From contig NZ_QWGR01000002.1 of NCBI RefSeq assembly GCF_003576475.1, positions 557,942 to 621,941 of the forward strand: a stretch of 64,000 nucleotides of DNA. Direction: 5' to 3'. The notes under the pieces were generated by a model that ran no database searches, was not told the DNA's origin, and saw nothing but the letters and a program-made list of their open reading frames with translations. This DNA comes from Maribellus luteus. Its GTDB lineage: Bacteria > Bacteroidota > Bacteroidia > Bacteroidales > Prolixibacteraceae. Of the stretch, positions 1 to 9,484 are shown piece after piece (the first letter of the stretch is position 1; each line of letters starts with the position of its first letter). A program made the translations under genes and the position numbers.

Positions 1-569
1 CAACACGATTACTCACACCTGTATGTTTACGGTGAAAGCTTACCCGGACGATCTGAAACTTGACGAATGTCCGGCCGACCCGATGCTAAGCAGCTGTGTG
101 GAAGATGCTGACATCAAAACAGCCTGGGATCTTTGGATGGCGGATTTGAAGGCAATGAAAGAAACCGGAACGTGTGCGGATGGTACCGTAGAATTTGATC
201 CTGCACTTGACGGCTTGCAAATGCCTGCCGAATGTGTACTCACGGATCAGGTAGTAACGGTAAAAGCAACGGCGAAAGACCACTGCAACACGATTACTCA
301 CACCTGTACGTTTACGGTGAAAGCTTACCCGGATGATCTGAAACTGAGCGAATGTCCCGGTGATCCGGATCTGGGCGGATGCAGTACGCAAGATGACATT
401 GATGTGGCTTGGAAAGCATGGATTTTAGGTCTGATGGATATGAAAGAAGAAGGAACCTGTTCAGATGGTAAAGTTGAATTTGATCCTCCGCTTGATAATC
501 TTCTGAAGCCAGAGCCTTGCAAAGCTATCCAGGTTTCTGTTACCGCAATTGCCGAAGATCATTGTAATA
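1..569 (+). repeat. Intragenic tandem repeat, 285-bp period
   Basis: The bases from position 1 recur almost unchanged from position 286 (differences include T/C at the codon of the false ATG, and C/T in GAC/GAT). This gives a 285-bp, 95-codon period. A third, diverged copy of the HCN...CTF strand begins near 560. Near-identity at the DNA level suggests recent duplication within the gene, and more copies probably lie upstream of the window. Confidence 0.75.
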
Positions 570-2317
570 AATTAACTACTACTTGTACTTTCTCAATCGG
601 CGAATACCCGAACGAGTTGTATTGCGAAGCCAACTTAATTGGTCCGATACCTGAATGCGGCGATCAAACGGTACAGGCAGAAGTTACAATCAGAGGTGGT
701 TGTGAACCTTATACAATCGTTTGGGATGGCAATCCGAACATGAATACAACAATTGTTGATCTTCCTATCGGACAAGAAGCCGAAAACCACATTGTTGAAA
801 TATACGATGTGTGTGGCTACACCATGTGTGAAGTAATGGTTGAACCACCGGCATGTCAGACTGAAGGTACTGTTTGTACATATACTCAGGGATTTTATGG
901 CAACAGTGGCGGAATGGCTTGTGACGGGGAAGAATTGCACACAACCATGGAAACGATTGAGAATTCTATTCTTGTCGATGTTCATGGTGATGGCGATTCA
1001 TTGAGAATTGGATGGCCTGGACATACAGTAACCGTTTATACTGGAGATGCTCAGTGTGTAATCGACAGAATGCCTGGAGGTAAAGACATTGGTATACTTC
1101 CTGTTGGCAATACGCCGATTTGTGAATACGATCTTTTAACCAAACAAGGACGAATCGACAATAAATTACTCGCCCAGACTTTAGCTCTAGGATTGAACCT
1201 CGGACTGGGAACACCTCTGGGTGGTGTTATGCTCGATCAAGGCTACATTGTTTCAGCTGAACCCGACGGAGGTTGCGGTTCACAAGATCCGCTGTTCCAG
1301 AAATGCATCTACGAAGAAATAGATGCTAATTTCAACGGAGTGCTTGATCTGGTTGATGTTCTGAATCCTTTCTGGTATACAAAAATTGATCAGAATGTCA
1401 TTGACATGATTATGGCTATCGGAGTTCCGCCTTCAGTAGACGGATTGTATGAACTGGCCAACCAAATGCTGGGGAATTATTACGCTCCCGGAGTTATTGG
1501 CCCATACACCGAAAGTCAGATGACAGCAGTTGCCGGTGCGGTTGACAAGATCAACAATGTATTTGATGAGTGTCGTATTTTGGTTGGATATTCACCCGAA
1601 AAACCGGTTTGCGATCCTTCGATCCCAATGCCGTGTTATCCCGGATTGCCTGATCCAATACTCGAATACGAAGGCTCTGAACCTTATGTAACTGCAGGAG
1701 GTGATAATGCCATCATGTATAAACTGGATGTAAGCAATTGGAATGTTTATCCGCAAGCCTTGTTCTTGCAGGCTCCATATCTGCCGCCATGTGGTTTGAA
1801 TACAAATTCATCACGTACCTGGGTCGATATTTTCGACGCTTCCAATGATCAGAAACTCTATGGCTTCTGTGCACTGAACAGTCCGGAAGGATTGAATTCC
1901 ATCTGGTTTGGTTTGCCGGAACTTACAGAACCGCCGATGGAAGTTTACATCACAATCTGGGATAGATATTGTGATATTGTATATACTTCAGAACCTGTTG
2001 AATTGCTCCTGAAATCAGTAACCGTTAAAGGTTCGGAAGTTAGTGCTTCGTTCGAGGAAATGGAACTGAAGGTATATCCGAATCCATTCTCTGATAAAGT
2101 AACATTCGAATTTGTATCAGCAGTAGATGCATACGGTATCCTCGAAATTTACAACATCACAGGACAACGGGTAGCCAGAATTCTGGACCGTCAGGTTCTG
2201 GGAGGTGAAATGAACAGGGTAGAATATGAACCTGCCACTGATGCTACCGGAGTTTATCTGTACAAACTGGATTTGGATGGCCGAACCCAGGTTGGAAGAA
2301 TTACTTATAGGGAATAA
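2..2317 (+). CDS. Secreted Cys-rich repeat protein with T9SS type A sorting tail (5' end outside window)
   Basis: The frame is open from base 2, so the gene starts left of the window. The ATG at 23 is internal: the next repeat has ACG (Thr) at the same place. The first ~200 residues carry Cys-containing repeats of about 95 residues, each with an HCN...CTF strand followed by an EYP or AYP motif. A non-repetitive middle follows. The last ~80 residues form a Por-type sorting domain (VYPNPFSDKV, then YNITGQRVAR, GVYLYKLDLDG). That tail directs export through the type IX system and attachment to the cell surface. An adhesin or surface-layer role is inferred; no catalytic motif is visible. A strong terminator follows at 2402. 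Confidence 0.85.
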   Translation, partial: NTITHTCMFTVKAYPDDLKLDECPADPMLSSCVEDADIKTAWDLWMADLKAMKETGTCADGTVEFDPALDGLQMPAECVLTDQVVTVKATAKDHCNTITHTCTFTVKAYPDDLKLSECPGDPDLGGCSTQDDIDVAWKAWILGLMDMKEEGTCSDGKVEFDPPLDNLLKPEPCKAIQVSVTAIAEDHCNKLTTTCTFSIGEYPNELYCEANLIGPIPECGDQTVQAEVTIRGGCEPYTIVWDGNPNMNTTIVDLPIGQEAENHIVEIYDVCGYTMCEVMVEPPACQTEGTVCTYTQGFYGNSGGMACDGEELHTTMETIENSILVDVHGDGDSLRIGWPGHTVTVYTGDAQCVIDRMPGGKDIGILPVGNTPICEYDLLTKQGRIDNKLLAQTLALGLNLGLGTPLGGVMLDQGYIVSAEPDGGCGSQDPLFQKCIYEEIDANFNGVLDLVDVLNPFWYTKIDQNVIDMIMAIGVPPSVDGLYELANQMLGNYYAPGVIGPYTESQMTAVAGAVDKINNVFDECRILVGYSPEKPVCDPSIPMPCYPGLPDPILEYEGSEPYVTAGGDNAIMYKLDVSNWNVYPQALFLQAPYLPPCGLNTNSSRTWVDIFDASNDQKLYGFCALNSPEGLNSIWFGLPELTEPPMEVYITIWDRYCDIVYTSEPVELLLKSVTVKGSEVSASFEEMELKVYPNPFSDKVTFEFVSAVDAYGILEIYNITGQRVARILDRQVLGGEMNRVEYEPATDATGVYLYKLDLDGRTQVGRITYRE

Positions 2318-2401
2318 CTGATAATGGCACCCTTATTTTTATCAACTATAAAAACTAAAGTGTTCTGCTTTAGGTTGAGGTAACACTCAATGGGATTCTC
2401 G

Positions 2402-2433
2402 AAGAGGCTGACTGGCTGGGTCAGCCTCTTTTC
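2402..2433 (+). terminator. Intrinsic terminator after the T9SS protein gene
   Basis: An 11-bp perfect stem (2402-2412 with 2420-2430), a 7-nt loop and a T-rich tail lie 85 bp after the stop codon. Confidence 0.85.
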
Positions 2434-2492
2434 TTATTTCTGAAACTACAAGGAATTCAATATCTTTATGCAGGTTTAAAAAAGGACAACCA

Positions 2493-4943
2493 ATGCAAAC
2501 CAACAAACAACTCGAGCTGGCGTTTGATTTTATTCAGTATACCGGGCAGAATGTTTTTCTGACAGGTAAGGCAGGAACCGGCAAAACCACTTTTCTGAAA
2601 AATCTGAAACTTCGTTCGCCCAAGCGTATGATTGTAGTCGCTCCAACGGGTGTGGCGGCCATCAATGCCGGAGGGGTAACCATTCACTCCTTTTTTCAGT
2701 TGAATTTTGGCCCGCAGATCGGGCAACCGGGAGAAGACAGCCGGCAAATGCGTTTTAGCAAGGAAAAGATCAATATCATTCGCAGTCTCGATCTGTTGGT
2801 GATCGACGAAATAAGTATGGTGCGGGCCGATGTTTTGGATGCCATCGACCGGGTGATGCGTCGCTTTCGGAACCGGCAAAAAGCTTTTGGCGGCGCCCAG
2901 GTACTGATGATTGGCGACTTGCAGCAACTGGCGCCGGTGGTAAAAAGAGACGAATGGGAATTGCTAAGGGCCGAGTACAACACCGTGTACTTTTTTAGCA
3001 GCAAGGCACTCCGCGAGACTTCGTATGTCAGCATCGAGCTTACCCAGGTTTTCCGGCAACAGGACGATAAATTCATTTCAATTCTGAACAAGGTGCGTGA
3101 AAATTTGCTGGATGAAGCGGCGCGGACTGAACTTAACAGCCGTTGCAATCCGCATTTCAAACCAACCGACGAGGAAGGCTACATTACCCTTTGTACGCAC
3201 AATGCACAGGCACAGCGTATGAATGAGCATAAGCTGCGTAGTCTTTCGTCAGGAGAGCAAACGTTCGACGCCCGCATTGAAGGGAATTTCCCGGAGTATT
3301 CTTTTCCCACCGAAGCGAGCCTGCGCCTGAAAGAGGGCGCCCAGGTAATGTTTGTTAAGAATGATCCGGAAGCAGAGAAACGTTTTTTTAACGGTAAGAT
3401 CGGGCGGATTACTAGTTTTGATGAAGATACGGTGCGGGTTCAATGTCCCGGAGAAGAAGACGAAATTGAAGTGACCTCACTTTTGTGGGAGAATGTAAAA
3501 TACACCATCGATAAAGATACCTCGGAAATTAAAGAAGAGGTGGAGGGCTCGTTTTCGCAGATACCGCTGAAGCTGGCCTGGGCCATCACCATTCATAAAA
3601 GCCAGGGACTTACGTTCGATAAGGCGATTATCGACGCCGAAGCTTCGTTTGCGCACGGGCAGGTGTATGTGGCGCTTAGCCGCTGCCGCACGCTCGACGG
3701 ACTGGTGCTTCGGACTCCGATTGCCGGCCACAGTATTATTTCTGACAAAACGGTGAACGGCTTTATTCAGGAAGTGGAAGCAAACCCGCCCGGAGAAAAG
3801 GAACTGGAAGTGGCGAAACAGGCTTTCCAGCGCGAACAACTGGGTGAACTTTTTCGCTTTTACCGCGAAATGTACCTCGTTAACCAGATTTTAAAAACCA
3901 TCGATGAAAATGCCGGGAGTTTTACACAGCCCGTGATTAACGGTTTCCGGGAGATGAAGTCGCTCATTCAAAACGAACTGATTGAGGTGGCTGAAAAATT
4001 TCAAATACAGATCGACCAATATTTAAAAGCGAATCCCGATGTAGGGAAAAATGAAAAGCTGGACGAGCGCATTAAAAAGGCAGCCGACTATTTTGAAACA
4101 AAAGTCCAGGCGATTATTGTGGATGCGCTGGATGAGCTTGATCTGGAAGTGGACAACCGTGCCCTTCGGAAGCAGATCACCGGCCGCGCCGATGATTTGA
4201 AAGCCGAAGCATTGATAAAGCTGGCGGCTTATGCCGTTTGTAAGGAAGGATTCTCAGTAAAAGAAATAATGGAAGCGCGGGCTCATGTGCTCATCGACAC
4301 TGCCAGCGTTAAGCGAAAGGCCTCGAAAGCCAAAGAAGTTCTTTCTTCCGAACATATTCCGCATCCCGATCTCTACAATCATTTGAGGGCTTGGCGCTAC
4401 GAGAAGTCGGTGGCAGAGGGTATTCCTCCGTACATGATCTTTGCTCAGAGATCTTTGCTCGAGTTGGTGCATTATCTTCCAGTGGATAAAGCTTCCCTGA
4501 AACTTATCAATGGAATGGGACCCAAAAAGATTGAGCAGTTCGGGGCTGAGATCATCGAAGAAATCCGGGGCTACTGCGAGGAGAACCATATCGATCGCGG
4601 AGAAATTCCGCTAAAGGAAAATCCGAAAAAGGAGAAAAAGCCAAAAGTGGATACCAAGAAGGTGAGTATGGAGATGTTTCAGTCGGGAAAAACAGTGGCA
4701 GAAATTGCCAAAGAGCGTGCTTATACTGAAAACACAATCGAGGGGCATCTCGCTCATTTTGTAAAAACAGGCGAATTGGACGTGTTTCAGTTTCTCACAA
4801 AAGAAAAGCTTGAAAAAATGTTAGAGTATTTCAAAAATACGAAGGAACGCAATTTGACACCTGCACGCGAAGCCTTGGGAAATGAATTCAGCTACGGCGA
4901 TTTGCGGATAGGTTTGAGCTACCTGGAATCGCGGAAAGATTAA
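2493..4943 (+). CDS. PIF1-like DNA helicase with HRDC and C-terminal HTH domains
   Basis: A superfamily 1B helicase of 816 residues. Walker A is GKAGTGKTTF (about 25-34) and Walker B is LLVIDEISMV (D105, E106). A UvrD_C_2-like motif, WAITIHKSQGLTFDKAIID, follows near residue 360, then VYVALSRCR. An HRDC domain lies near 625-695 (LYNHLRAWRYEKS to MGPKKIEQFG). The last ~90 residues are a helix-turn-helix of the kind found at RecQ C-termini (GKTVAEIAKERAYTENTIEGH). It probably unwinds DNA during replication or repair. The ATG at 2493 has AAAGG upstream, and TATCTTTA at 2461 resembles a -7 box. The gene is single, with its own leader. Confidence 0.9.
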   Translation: MQTNKQLELAFDFIQYTGQNVFLTGKAGTGKTTFLKNLKLRSPKRMIVVAPTGVAAINAGGVTIHSFFQLNFGPQIGQPGEDSRQMRFSKEKINIIRSLDLLVIDEISMVRADVLDAIDRVMRRFRNRQKAFGGAQVLMIGDLQQLAPVVKRDEWELLRAEYNTVYFFSSKALRETSYVSIELTQVFRQQDDKFISILNKVRENLLDEAARTELNSRCNPHFKPTDEEGYITLCTHNAQAQRMNEHKLRSLSSGEQTFDARIEGNFPEYSFPTEASLRLKEGAQVMFVKNDPEAEKRFFNGKIGRITSFDEDTVRVQCPGEEDEIEVTSLLWENVKYTIDKDTSEIKEEVEGSFSQIPLKLAWAITIHKSQGLTFDKAIIDAEASFAHGQVYVALSRCRTLDGLVLRTPIAGHSIISDKTVNGFIQEVEANPPGEKELEVAKQAFQREQLGELFRFYREMYLVNQILKTIDENAGSFTQPVINGFREMKSLIQNELIEVAEKFQIQIDQYLKANPDVGKNEKLDERIKKAADYFETKVQAIIVDALDELDLEVDNRALRKQITGRADDLKAEALIKLAAYAVCKEGFSVKEIMEARAHVLIDTASVKRKASKAKEVLSSEHIPHPDLYNHLRAWRYEKSVAEGIPPYMIFAQRSLLELVHYLPVDKASLKLINGMGPKKIEQFGAEIIEEIRGYCEENHIDRGEIPLKENPKKEKKPKVDTKKVSMEMFQSGKTVAEIAKERAYTENTIEGHLAHFVKTGELDVFQFLTKEKLEKMLEYFKNTKERNLTPAREALGNEFSYGDLRIGLSYLESRKD

Positions 4944-4970
4944 GCACAAAGACACCTGGGAAGGTGTGAT

Positions 4971-5414
4971 TTAGTACTTCTGTATCAGAAAGATTCCACT
5001 GATCAGCAATAGAATTCCGGCGATGCGTCCGGCTGAAATCTGGTGAACGTTTAATCCGAAAAAACCATAGTGGTCGATAATGGAAGCTGCAATTAATTGC
5101 CCTGCAATGGAAGCTGCCAATACCGTGCTGACTCCAATCCGGGGAATAAAAAAGATCACCGACGAAACAAAAATAGCTCCGAGCATTCCTCCAGCCAGTA
5201 AATACCAGGGCGCTGTTTTTACGTGCCCCCAATCAGGGATTTGCGTTTTGAAAATAACATTGAGAGCCAGCAAACAAATAAAACCTACCAGAAAATTAAC
5301 AAGCGCTCCCTGAATCGGATGCTTTAAAAAAGTAGTTAGCTGGGTGTTGATACTTCCCTGAATGGCCAGTAAAAAACCTATTAACAGATCTATAAGGGTG
5401 TAAAATGCTTTCAT
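4971..5414 (-). CDS. DMT-family small transporter (YdcZ/DUF606 type)
   Basis: A 147-residue integral membrane protein with four to five hydrophobic segments. The N-terminus (LLIGFLLAIQGSINTQL) and GALVNFLVGFICLLALNV match the YdcZ (DUF606) branch of the drug/metabolite transporter superfamily, whose members are about 140-150 residues. I start it at the ATG at 5414; the longer reading begins with a TTG and a polar stretch unlike the family. The substrate cannot be told from sequence. It is convergent with the helicase gene and has no linked partner. Confidence 0.8.
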   Translation of the reverse strand: MKAFYTLIDLLIGFLLAIQGSINTQLTTFLKHPIQGALVNFLVGFICLLALNVIFKTQIPDWGHVKTAPWYLLAGGMLGAIFVSSVIFFIPRIGVSTVLAASIAGQLIAASIIDHYGFFGLNVHQISAGRIAGILLLISGIFLIQKY

Positions 5415-5544
5415 GACTTCTGCTGTTTTGAATTGCAAGTATAAGCATTTCACCACGACTGAGTGTTTTCTCCCGGGAAATATTATCATTTGTGAAAAGG
5501 AAACGGTAAAATTAATTCCATGGAAAACTTACCGGACGGATGAT

Positions 5545-5552
5545 TATCTTTG
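5545..5552 (+). promoter_or_regulatory. Bacteroidota -7 box upstream of the ABC-F gene
   Basis: TATCTTTG matches TAnnTTTG exactly, 24 bp before the ATG at 5577. I see no clear TTG at the -33 spacing, so the call rests on the -7 element. Confidence 0.55.
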
Positions 5553-5576
5553 CGGCCTTATTTTCAGAAGATAATT

Positions 5577-7214
5577 ATGATTTCGATTGACGGACTGGCG
5601 GTTACATTTAGCGGGACAACTTTGTTTAAAGACATCAATTTCGTGGTGAACGAAAAGGACCGTATTGCCTTGATGGGGAAGAATGGCGCAGGAAAATCAA
5701 CTTTGTTGAAAATTATTGCAGGCGTTCAAACTCCTTCAGCAGGAAAAGTTTCGGCGCCCAAAGATGCAGTAATTGCCTACCTTCCGCAGCATTTACTTGT
5801 GGATAACAGCCGCAGTTTATTTGATGAGGCCTCGCAGGCTTTTTCCGATGTGCTGAACATGCAAAAAAGGCTCGATGAACTGAATCACGAGCTCACCGTC
5901 AGAACCGACTACGAATCGGATGAATACAGCAAGATTATTGAGGAAGTATCTGATTTAAGTGAGAAACTATACAGCCAGGGCGAGATAAACTTTGATGCAG
6001 AAGTTGAAAAGATTTTATTGGGACTGGGTTTCTTACGGGAAGATTTTCAGCGGCCGACTTCCGATTTTAGCGGGGGGTGGCGTATGCGAATCGAGCTCGC
6101 CAAAATTCTGCTTAAAAAGCCCGACCTGATTTTGCTCGATGAGCCTACCAACCACCTCGATATTGAATCGGTGCAATGGCTCGAAGAGTTCCTGGTGAAC
6201 GAAGCCAGGGCCGTGATTGTGATTTCGCACGACCGGGCTTTTGTCGATAACATTACCACCCGCACGATTGAAGTTACCATGGGACGTATTTACGACTACA
6301 AAGTGAATTATACGAAATACCTGGAACTTCGCAAAGAGCGCCGCGAGCAACAACAGAAAGCATACGACGATCAGCAAAAAATGATTGCGGAAACCGAGCA
6401 GTTTATCGAGCGCTTCAAAGGAACGTATTCAAAAACATTGCAGGTGCAGTCGCGCGTAAAAATGCTGGAAAAACTGGAGTTGGTGGAAGTGGACGAAATG
6501 GACACCTCTCACCTGAAACTTCGCTTTCCTCCGTCGCCTCGTTCAGGAAATTTTCCTGTAATTGCCGATCAGGTTGAAAAATCGTACGGCGATCATCTGG
6601 TGTTCTCGGGGGCAACTTTTACGATTCACCGCGGAGATAAAGTGGCCTTTGTCGGCAAGAACGGTGAAGGAAAAACGACGCTGGTTAAAGCCATTATGGG
6701 AGAACTGGAACACGGCGGAACGTTAAGCCCGGGGCACAATTCAATGATCGGCTACTTTTCGCAAAACGAAGCTTCGTTGCTGGATGAAAAGCTAACCGTT
6801 TTTCAAACCATCGACGATGTGGCAAAAGGAGACATTCGTACCAAAATCAAAGATATTCTGGGAGCTTTTATGTTTGGCGGCGATAGCTGGGACAAACAGG
6901 TAAGTGTGCTTTCGGGGGGAGAACGTACGCGGCTGGCAATGATCAAATTGTTGCTCGAACCGGTGAACCTGTTGATTCTTGATGAGCCTACCAATCACCT
7001 GGATATTAGGACAAAAGACATCCTGAAACAGGCTTTAATGGAATTCGATGGCACCTTGATTCTGGTATCGCACGACCGCGACTTTCTGGATGGATTGGTT
7101 CATAAAGTGTATGAGTTTGGAAATAAACGCGTAAAAGAATACGAAGAAAGTATCCGCGAGTTCCTGGAACGAAAAAAGATGGAGCATTTGCGCGAGCTGG
7201 AAGTGAAAAAGTAA
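5577..7214 (+). CDS. ABC-F family ATPase
   Basis: A 545-residue protein with two ABC domains and no membrane segments. Walker A motifs are GKNGAGKST near residue 35 and GKNGEGKTT near 360. The signatures are FSGGWRMRIELA and LSGGERTRLAM, and both Walker B motifs read LILLDEPTNHLDI or LLILDEPTNHLDI. A charged linker (about 230-310) rich in Glu, Lys and Gln separates the domains. ABC-F proteins act on the ribosome E site in translation control or antibiotic protection; this looks like a housekeeping member (Uup/YdiF/EttA-like), and the exact subfamily is not assigned. The ATG at 5577 is preferred over a TTG 27 nt upstream that falls inside the -7 box. Confidence 0.92.
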   Translation: MISIDGLAVTFSGTTLFKDINFVVNEKDRIALMGKNGAGKSTLLKIIAGVQTPSAGKVSAPKDAVIAYLPQHLLVDNSRSLFDEASQAFSDVLNMQKRLDELNHELTVRTDYESDEYSKIIEEVSDLSEKLYSQGEINFDAEVEKILLGLGFLREDFQRPTSDFSGGWRMRIELAKILLKKPDLILLDEPTNHLDIESVQWLEEFLVNEARAVIVISHDRAFVDNITTRTIEVTMGRIYDYKVNYTKYLELRKERREQQQKAYDDQQKMIAETEQFIERFKGTYSKTLQVQSRVKMLEKLELVEVDEMDTSHLKLRFPPSPRSGNFPVIADQVEKSYGDHLVFSGATFTIHRGDKVAFVGKNGEGKTTLVKAIMGELEHGGTLSPGHNSMIGYFSQNEASLLDEKLTVFQTIDDVAKGDIRTKIKDILGAFMFGGDSWDKQVSVLSGGERTRLAMIKLLLEPVNLLILDEPTNHLDIRTKDILKQALMEFDGTLILVSHDRDFLDGLVHKVYEFGNKRVKEYEESIREFLERKKMEHLRELEVKK

Positions 7215-7306
7215 CGGAGCATTGTTTTATTGGCGATAAATCCGCCGTAGTTTGACTTCCCGGGCGGTAACGAAAATTGTGACGGATATTCCTTATCTTT
7301 CGCGCT

Positions 7307-8032
7307 ATGCGAAACGATTCTTTCAAATATTTGAAATACCTGGGTTTTATTTTCCTGCTGCTTTGGGCGTGTTCCTCTCCCAAATCAGAAACGGAACAGA
7401 TCAGGCAAATTCTAAAAGTGCAGGAATCATCCATTCCGGCAAATGTTGATCAGCTGTTAGTTGCAGTTGCTGAACAGTCCGGAAATACTCAGGCCAGCCT
7501 TTTTGCCCTGGAAAAAGCAGATAATAATTGGAATGTTAAAATAGGTCCCCTAGCTGCCGGGATTGGTCGGAATGGTTTTGCTGCACTTGGCGAGAAACTG
7601 GAGGGCGACGGAAAATCTCCTTCGGGTGTTTTTAGCCTGGGGCAGTTGTTTACTTATGCCGATACCCTCAATACAAAAATGCCTTACACCATCTCAACCG
7701 ATGAAGACAAGTGGATCGACGATCCTGAATCCGAGGATTACAACAAACATGTGAAAGGTGAAACCAACGCTAAATCATTTGAAAAGTTGAAGCTGAAAAG
7801 CGACTACTACAAATATTGCCTGGTGATCGAATACAATACTGATCCGGTAGTTAAGGGAAAGGGAAGTGCGATATTTATACATCTGCGGGAAAAAGCCGAC
7901 GAGACTACGGCTGGTTGTGTGGCTGTTTCGGAGAGGGATATGGAACAACTTCTAAAATGGCTGAATCCGGATGCTTATCCTGTAATTGTAATGGGGGACA
8001 GGCTAACGTTGTCTCGTCAGCCTGTCCGGTAA
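7307..8032 (+). CDS. L,D-transpeptidase-like (YkuD) lipoprotein
   Basis: A 241-residue lipoprotein with signal peptide and lipobox LLWACSS (Cys22). The C-terminal half resembles the YkuD fold: GSAIFIHL, then TAGCVAVSE with putative nucleophile Cys204. GDGKSPSGVFSLG near residue 100 matches the usual G(D)..TP.G.F motif. YkuD enzymes cross-link peptidoglycan stem peptides or anchor proteins to it. Here the enzyme would face the periplasm from a lipid anchor. The stop lies 4 bp from the convergent dehydrogenase stop. Confidence 0.8.
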   Translation: MRNDSFKYLKYLGFIFLLLWACSSPKSETEQIRQILKVQESSIPANVDQLLVAVAEQSGNTQASLFALEKADNNWNVKIGPLAAGIGRNGFAALGEKLEGDGKSPSGVFSLGQLFTYADTLNTKMPYTISTDEDKWIDDPESEDYNKHVKGETNAKSFEKLKLKSDYYKYCLVIEYNTDPVVKGKGSAIFIHLREKADETTAGCVAVSERDMEQLLKWLNPDAYPVIVMGDRLTLSRQPVR

Positions 8033-8036
8033 TATT

Positions 8037-9311
8037 TTAGATTTCCGGCGCGTTCGCCAGCAAATATTCTTCAGCTTTTACGTTCCACAAACCTTTCGTT
8101 TCGGCTACCAGATCGGCCAATTCAGCATAGAACGGTTCCGTTTTTCCCCGCTCTGCAAAGTCAGAAATAGCAACCAATGGAAGATTTTTGTGCGTGTAAA
8201 TCAGTTTTTTGCCTCCCGGAATATTGGGCAGGTTCAGTGTAGTTTCCGCCACTGCATTCAATCCGCCAATATGGGTGATTAATCCGGCAGGATCAAGTCC
8301 CTTGCTCATTACGTCGAGGGCTTCCACCATGTCGTCGTTGTTTCCACCCGAAGTTCCTACAATGTGCGTGTAAGCATAGTGAACGTTGTAGAAATTCAGT
8401 TTTGCCGAGAATTCGGTATCAGAAGGGCCGGCAAAAAAGTTGAGACAACCGTCGTGAGCCAGAATGGCATCGCCCTGTTCAACTACCGGTGTTACCGGAG
8501 CAAAAACAAATACGTCGTTGTAACCTTCTCCGCTCGAAACATCTTTTAATGCTTTCACCGGATCTTCCACATTTCCTGTATTCAGATAAACAAGCTCAAT
8601 ACCTTTTTCTTTCGCCCATTCCACCGGGAAAATTTCAGCGGCACGATCCAAACGATCCTGAGCAATATCGGTAACTACCAGGAGTGATGGTTTGCGGTCT
8701 TCGCGACTGACTACGTAATTGATAGCAGCCAGTCCCATGGGGCCTACACCCGCAAGAATCGCCATTTTGCCACCTTCAACTATTTCCATCTCGTGAATAT
8801 ACGAACCGGGTTTAGTGTGGTAGTTGGCGTGCATGGCACCAATTACACAGCTTAAGGGCTCTGAAAGCGAAGCCGGGTAAAATCCGGGGCCGTCATAAGC
8901 CAGTAAACAATCCTGCTCCAGCACATCTTTCGGAATGATCACATAAGTGGCATCACCGCCAATGTGTTGATAAGAGTATCCGGGAGCGCTTAAAATACCC
9001 ACAGGGCCATCTTCATAGTAAATAGCCGGTTGGATCGAATATTTCTGACCGGGCTTGAATTTGTGCTGCCATTTTGCACCTACTTCTACAATCTCTCCTG
9101 AAAATTCGTGCCCGATCACGATCGGTTCTTCGGAAATATTGTTGGGAACACGTTTGTGGTCAGTTGCTTGTGTGGCAGCTTTGTAGCTCGACATACAAAT
9201 GCTGTCGCTTACTACTTTTGCCAAAATTTCATCCTCCTTGATTTGCGGGAGTTCAAACTCTTCCAAACGCAAATCTTTCTTTCCGTATAATCTTACTGCT
9301 TTTGTTTTCAT
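8037..9311 (-). CDS. Zinc-dependent medium-chain dehydrogenase, L-sorbose-1-phosphate reductase-like
   Basis: A 424-residue MDR-superfamily dehydrogenase. Likely zinc ligands are Cys39 and His68-Glu69 (GHEFSGEIVEVG). The nucleotide-binding loop is AGVGPMGLAAI near 190. Length and the EDGPVGILSAPGYSYQ region resemble SorE-type sorbose-1-phosphate reductases; that assignment is from recognition only. It is the last gene of a minus-strand set with a HAD phosphatase, an aldolase-SDR fusion and a PHP protein, which suggests a role interconverting a phosphorylated ketose or polyol. Confidence 0.8.
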   Translation of the reverse strand: MKTKAVRLYGKKDLRLEEFELPQIKEDEILAKVVSDSICMSSYKAATQATDHKRVPNNISEEPIVIGHEFSGEIVEVGAKWQHKFKPGQKYSIQPAIYYEDGPVGILSAPGYSYQHIGGDATYVIIPKDVLEQDCLLAYDGPGFYPASLSEPLSCVIGAMHANYHTKPGSYIHEMEIVEGGKMAILAGVGPMGLAAINYVVSREDRKPSLLVVTDIAQDRLDRAAEIFPVEWAKEKGIELVYLNTGNVEDPVKALKDVSSGEGYNDVFVFAPVTPVVEQGDAILAHDGCLNFFAGPSDTEFSAKLNFYNVHYAYTHIVGTSGGNNDDMVEALDVMSKGLDPAGLITHIGGLNAVAETTLNLPNIPGGKKLIYTHKNLPLVAISDFAERGKTEPFYAELADLVAETKGLWNVKAEEYLLANAPEI

Positions 9312-9384
9312 ATCTGTTTCTTATTTTAATTCTTTCTTTTGCCGTGACTTGAATAATTTATGGTTTTGTGATTGCACTCACCCT

Positions 9385-9420
9385 GATCCCGAGCACTCGG
9401 GATCGTCTCTACGCGTAGAG
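9385..9420. repeat. Adjacent palindromes in an intergenic spacer
   Basis: A 9-bp perfect inverted repeat with 2-nt loop (9385-9393 with 9396-9404) is followed at once by the 14-bp perfect palindrome CTCTACGCGTAGAG (9407-9420). This resembles the small palindromic units scattered in Bacteroidota spacers. It sits between two genes of the same strand. Confidence 0.6.
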
Positions 9421-9484
9421 AGGGAGAAGAGGGAGAGTCGGTTATCAACTTATTTACCATTTTAATTTCAAATCTTGCACTCCA

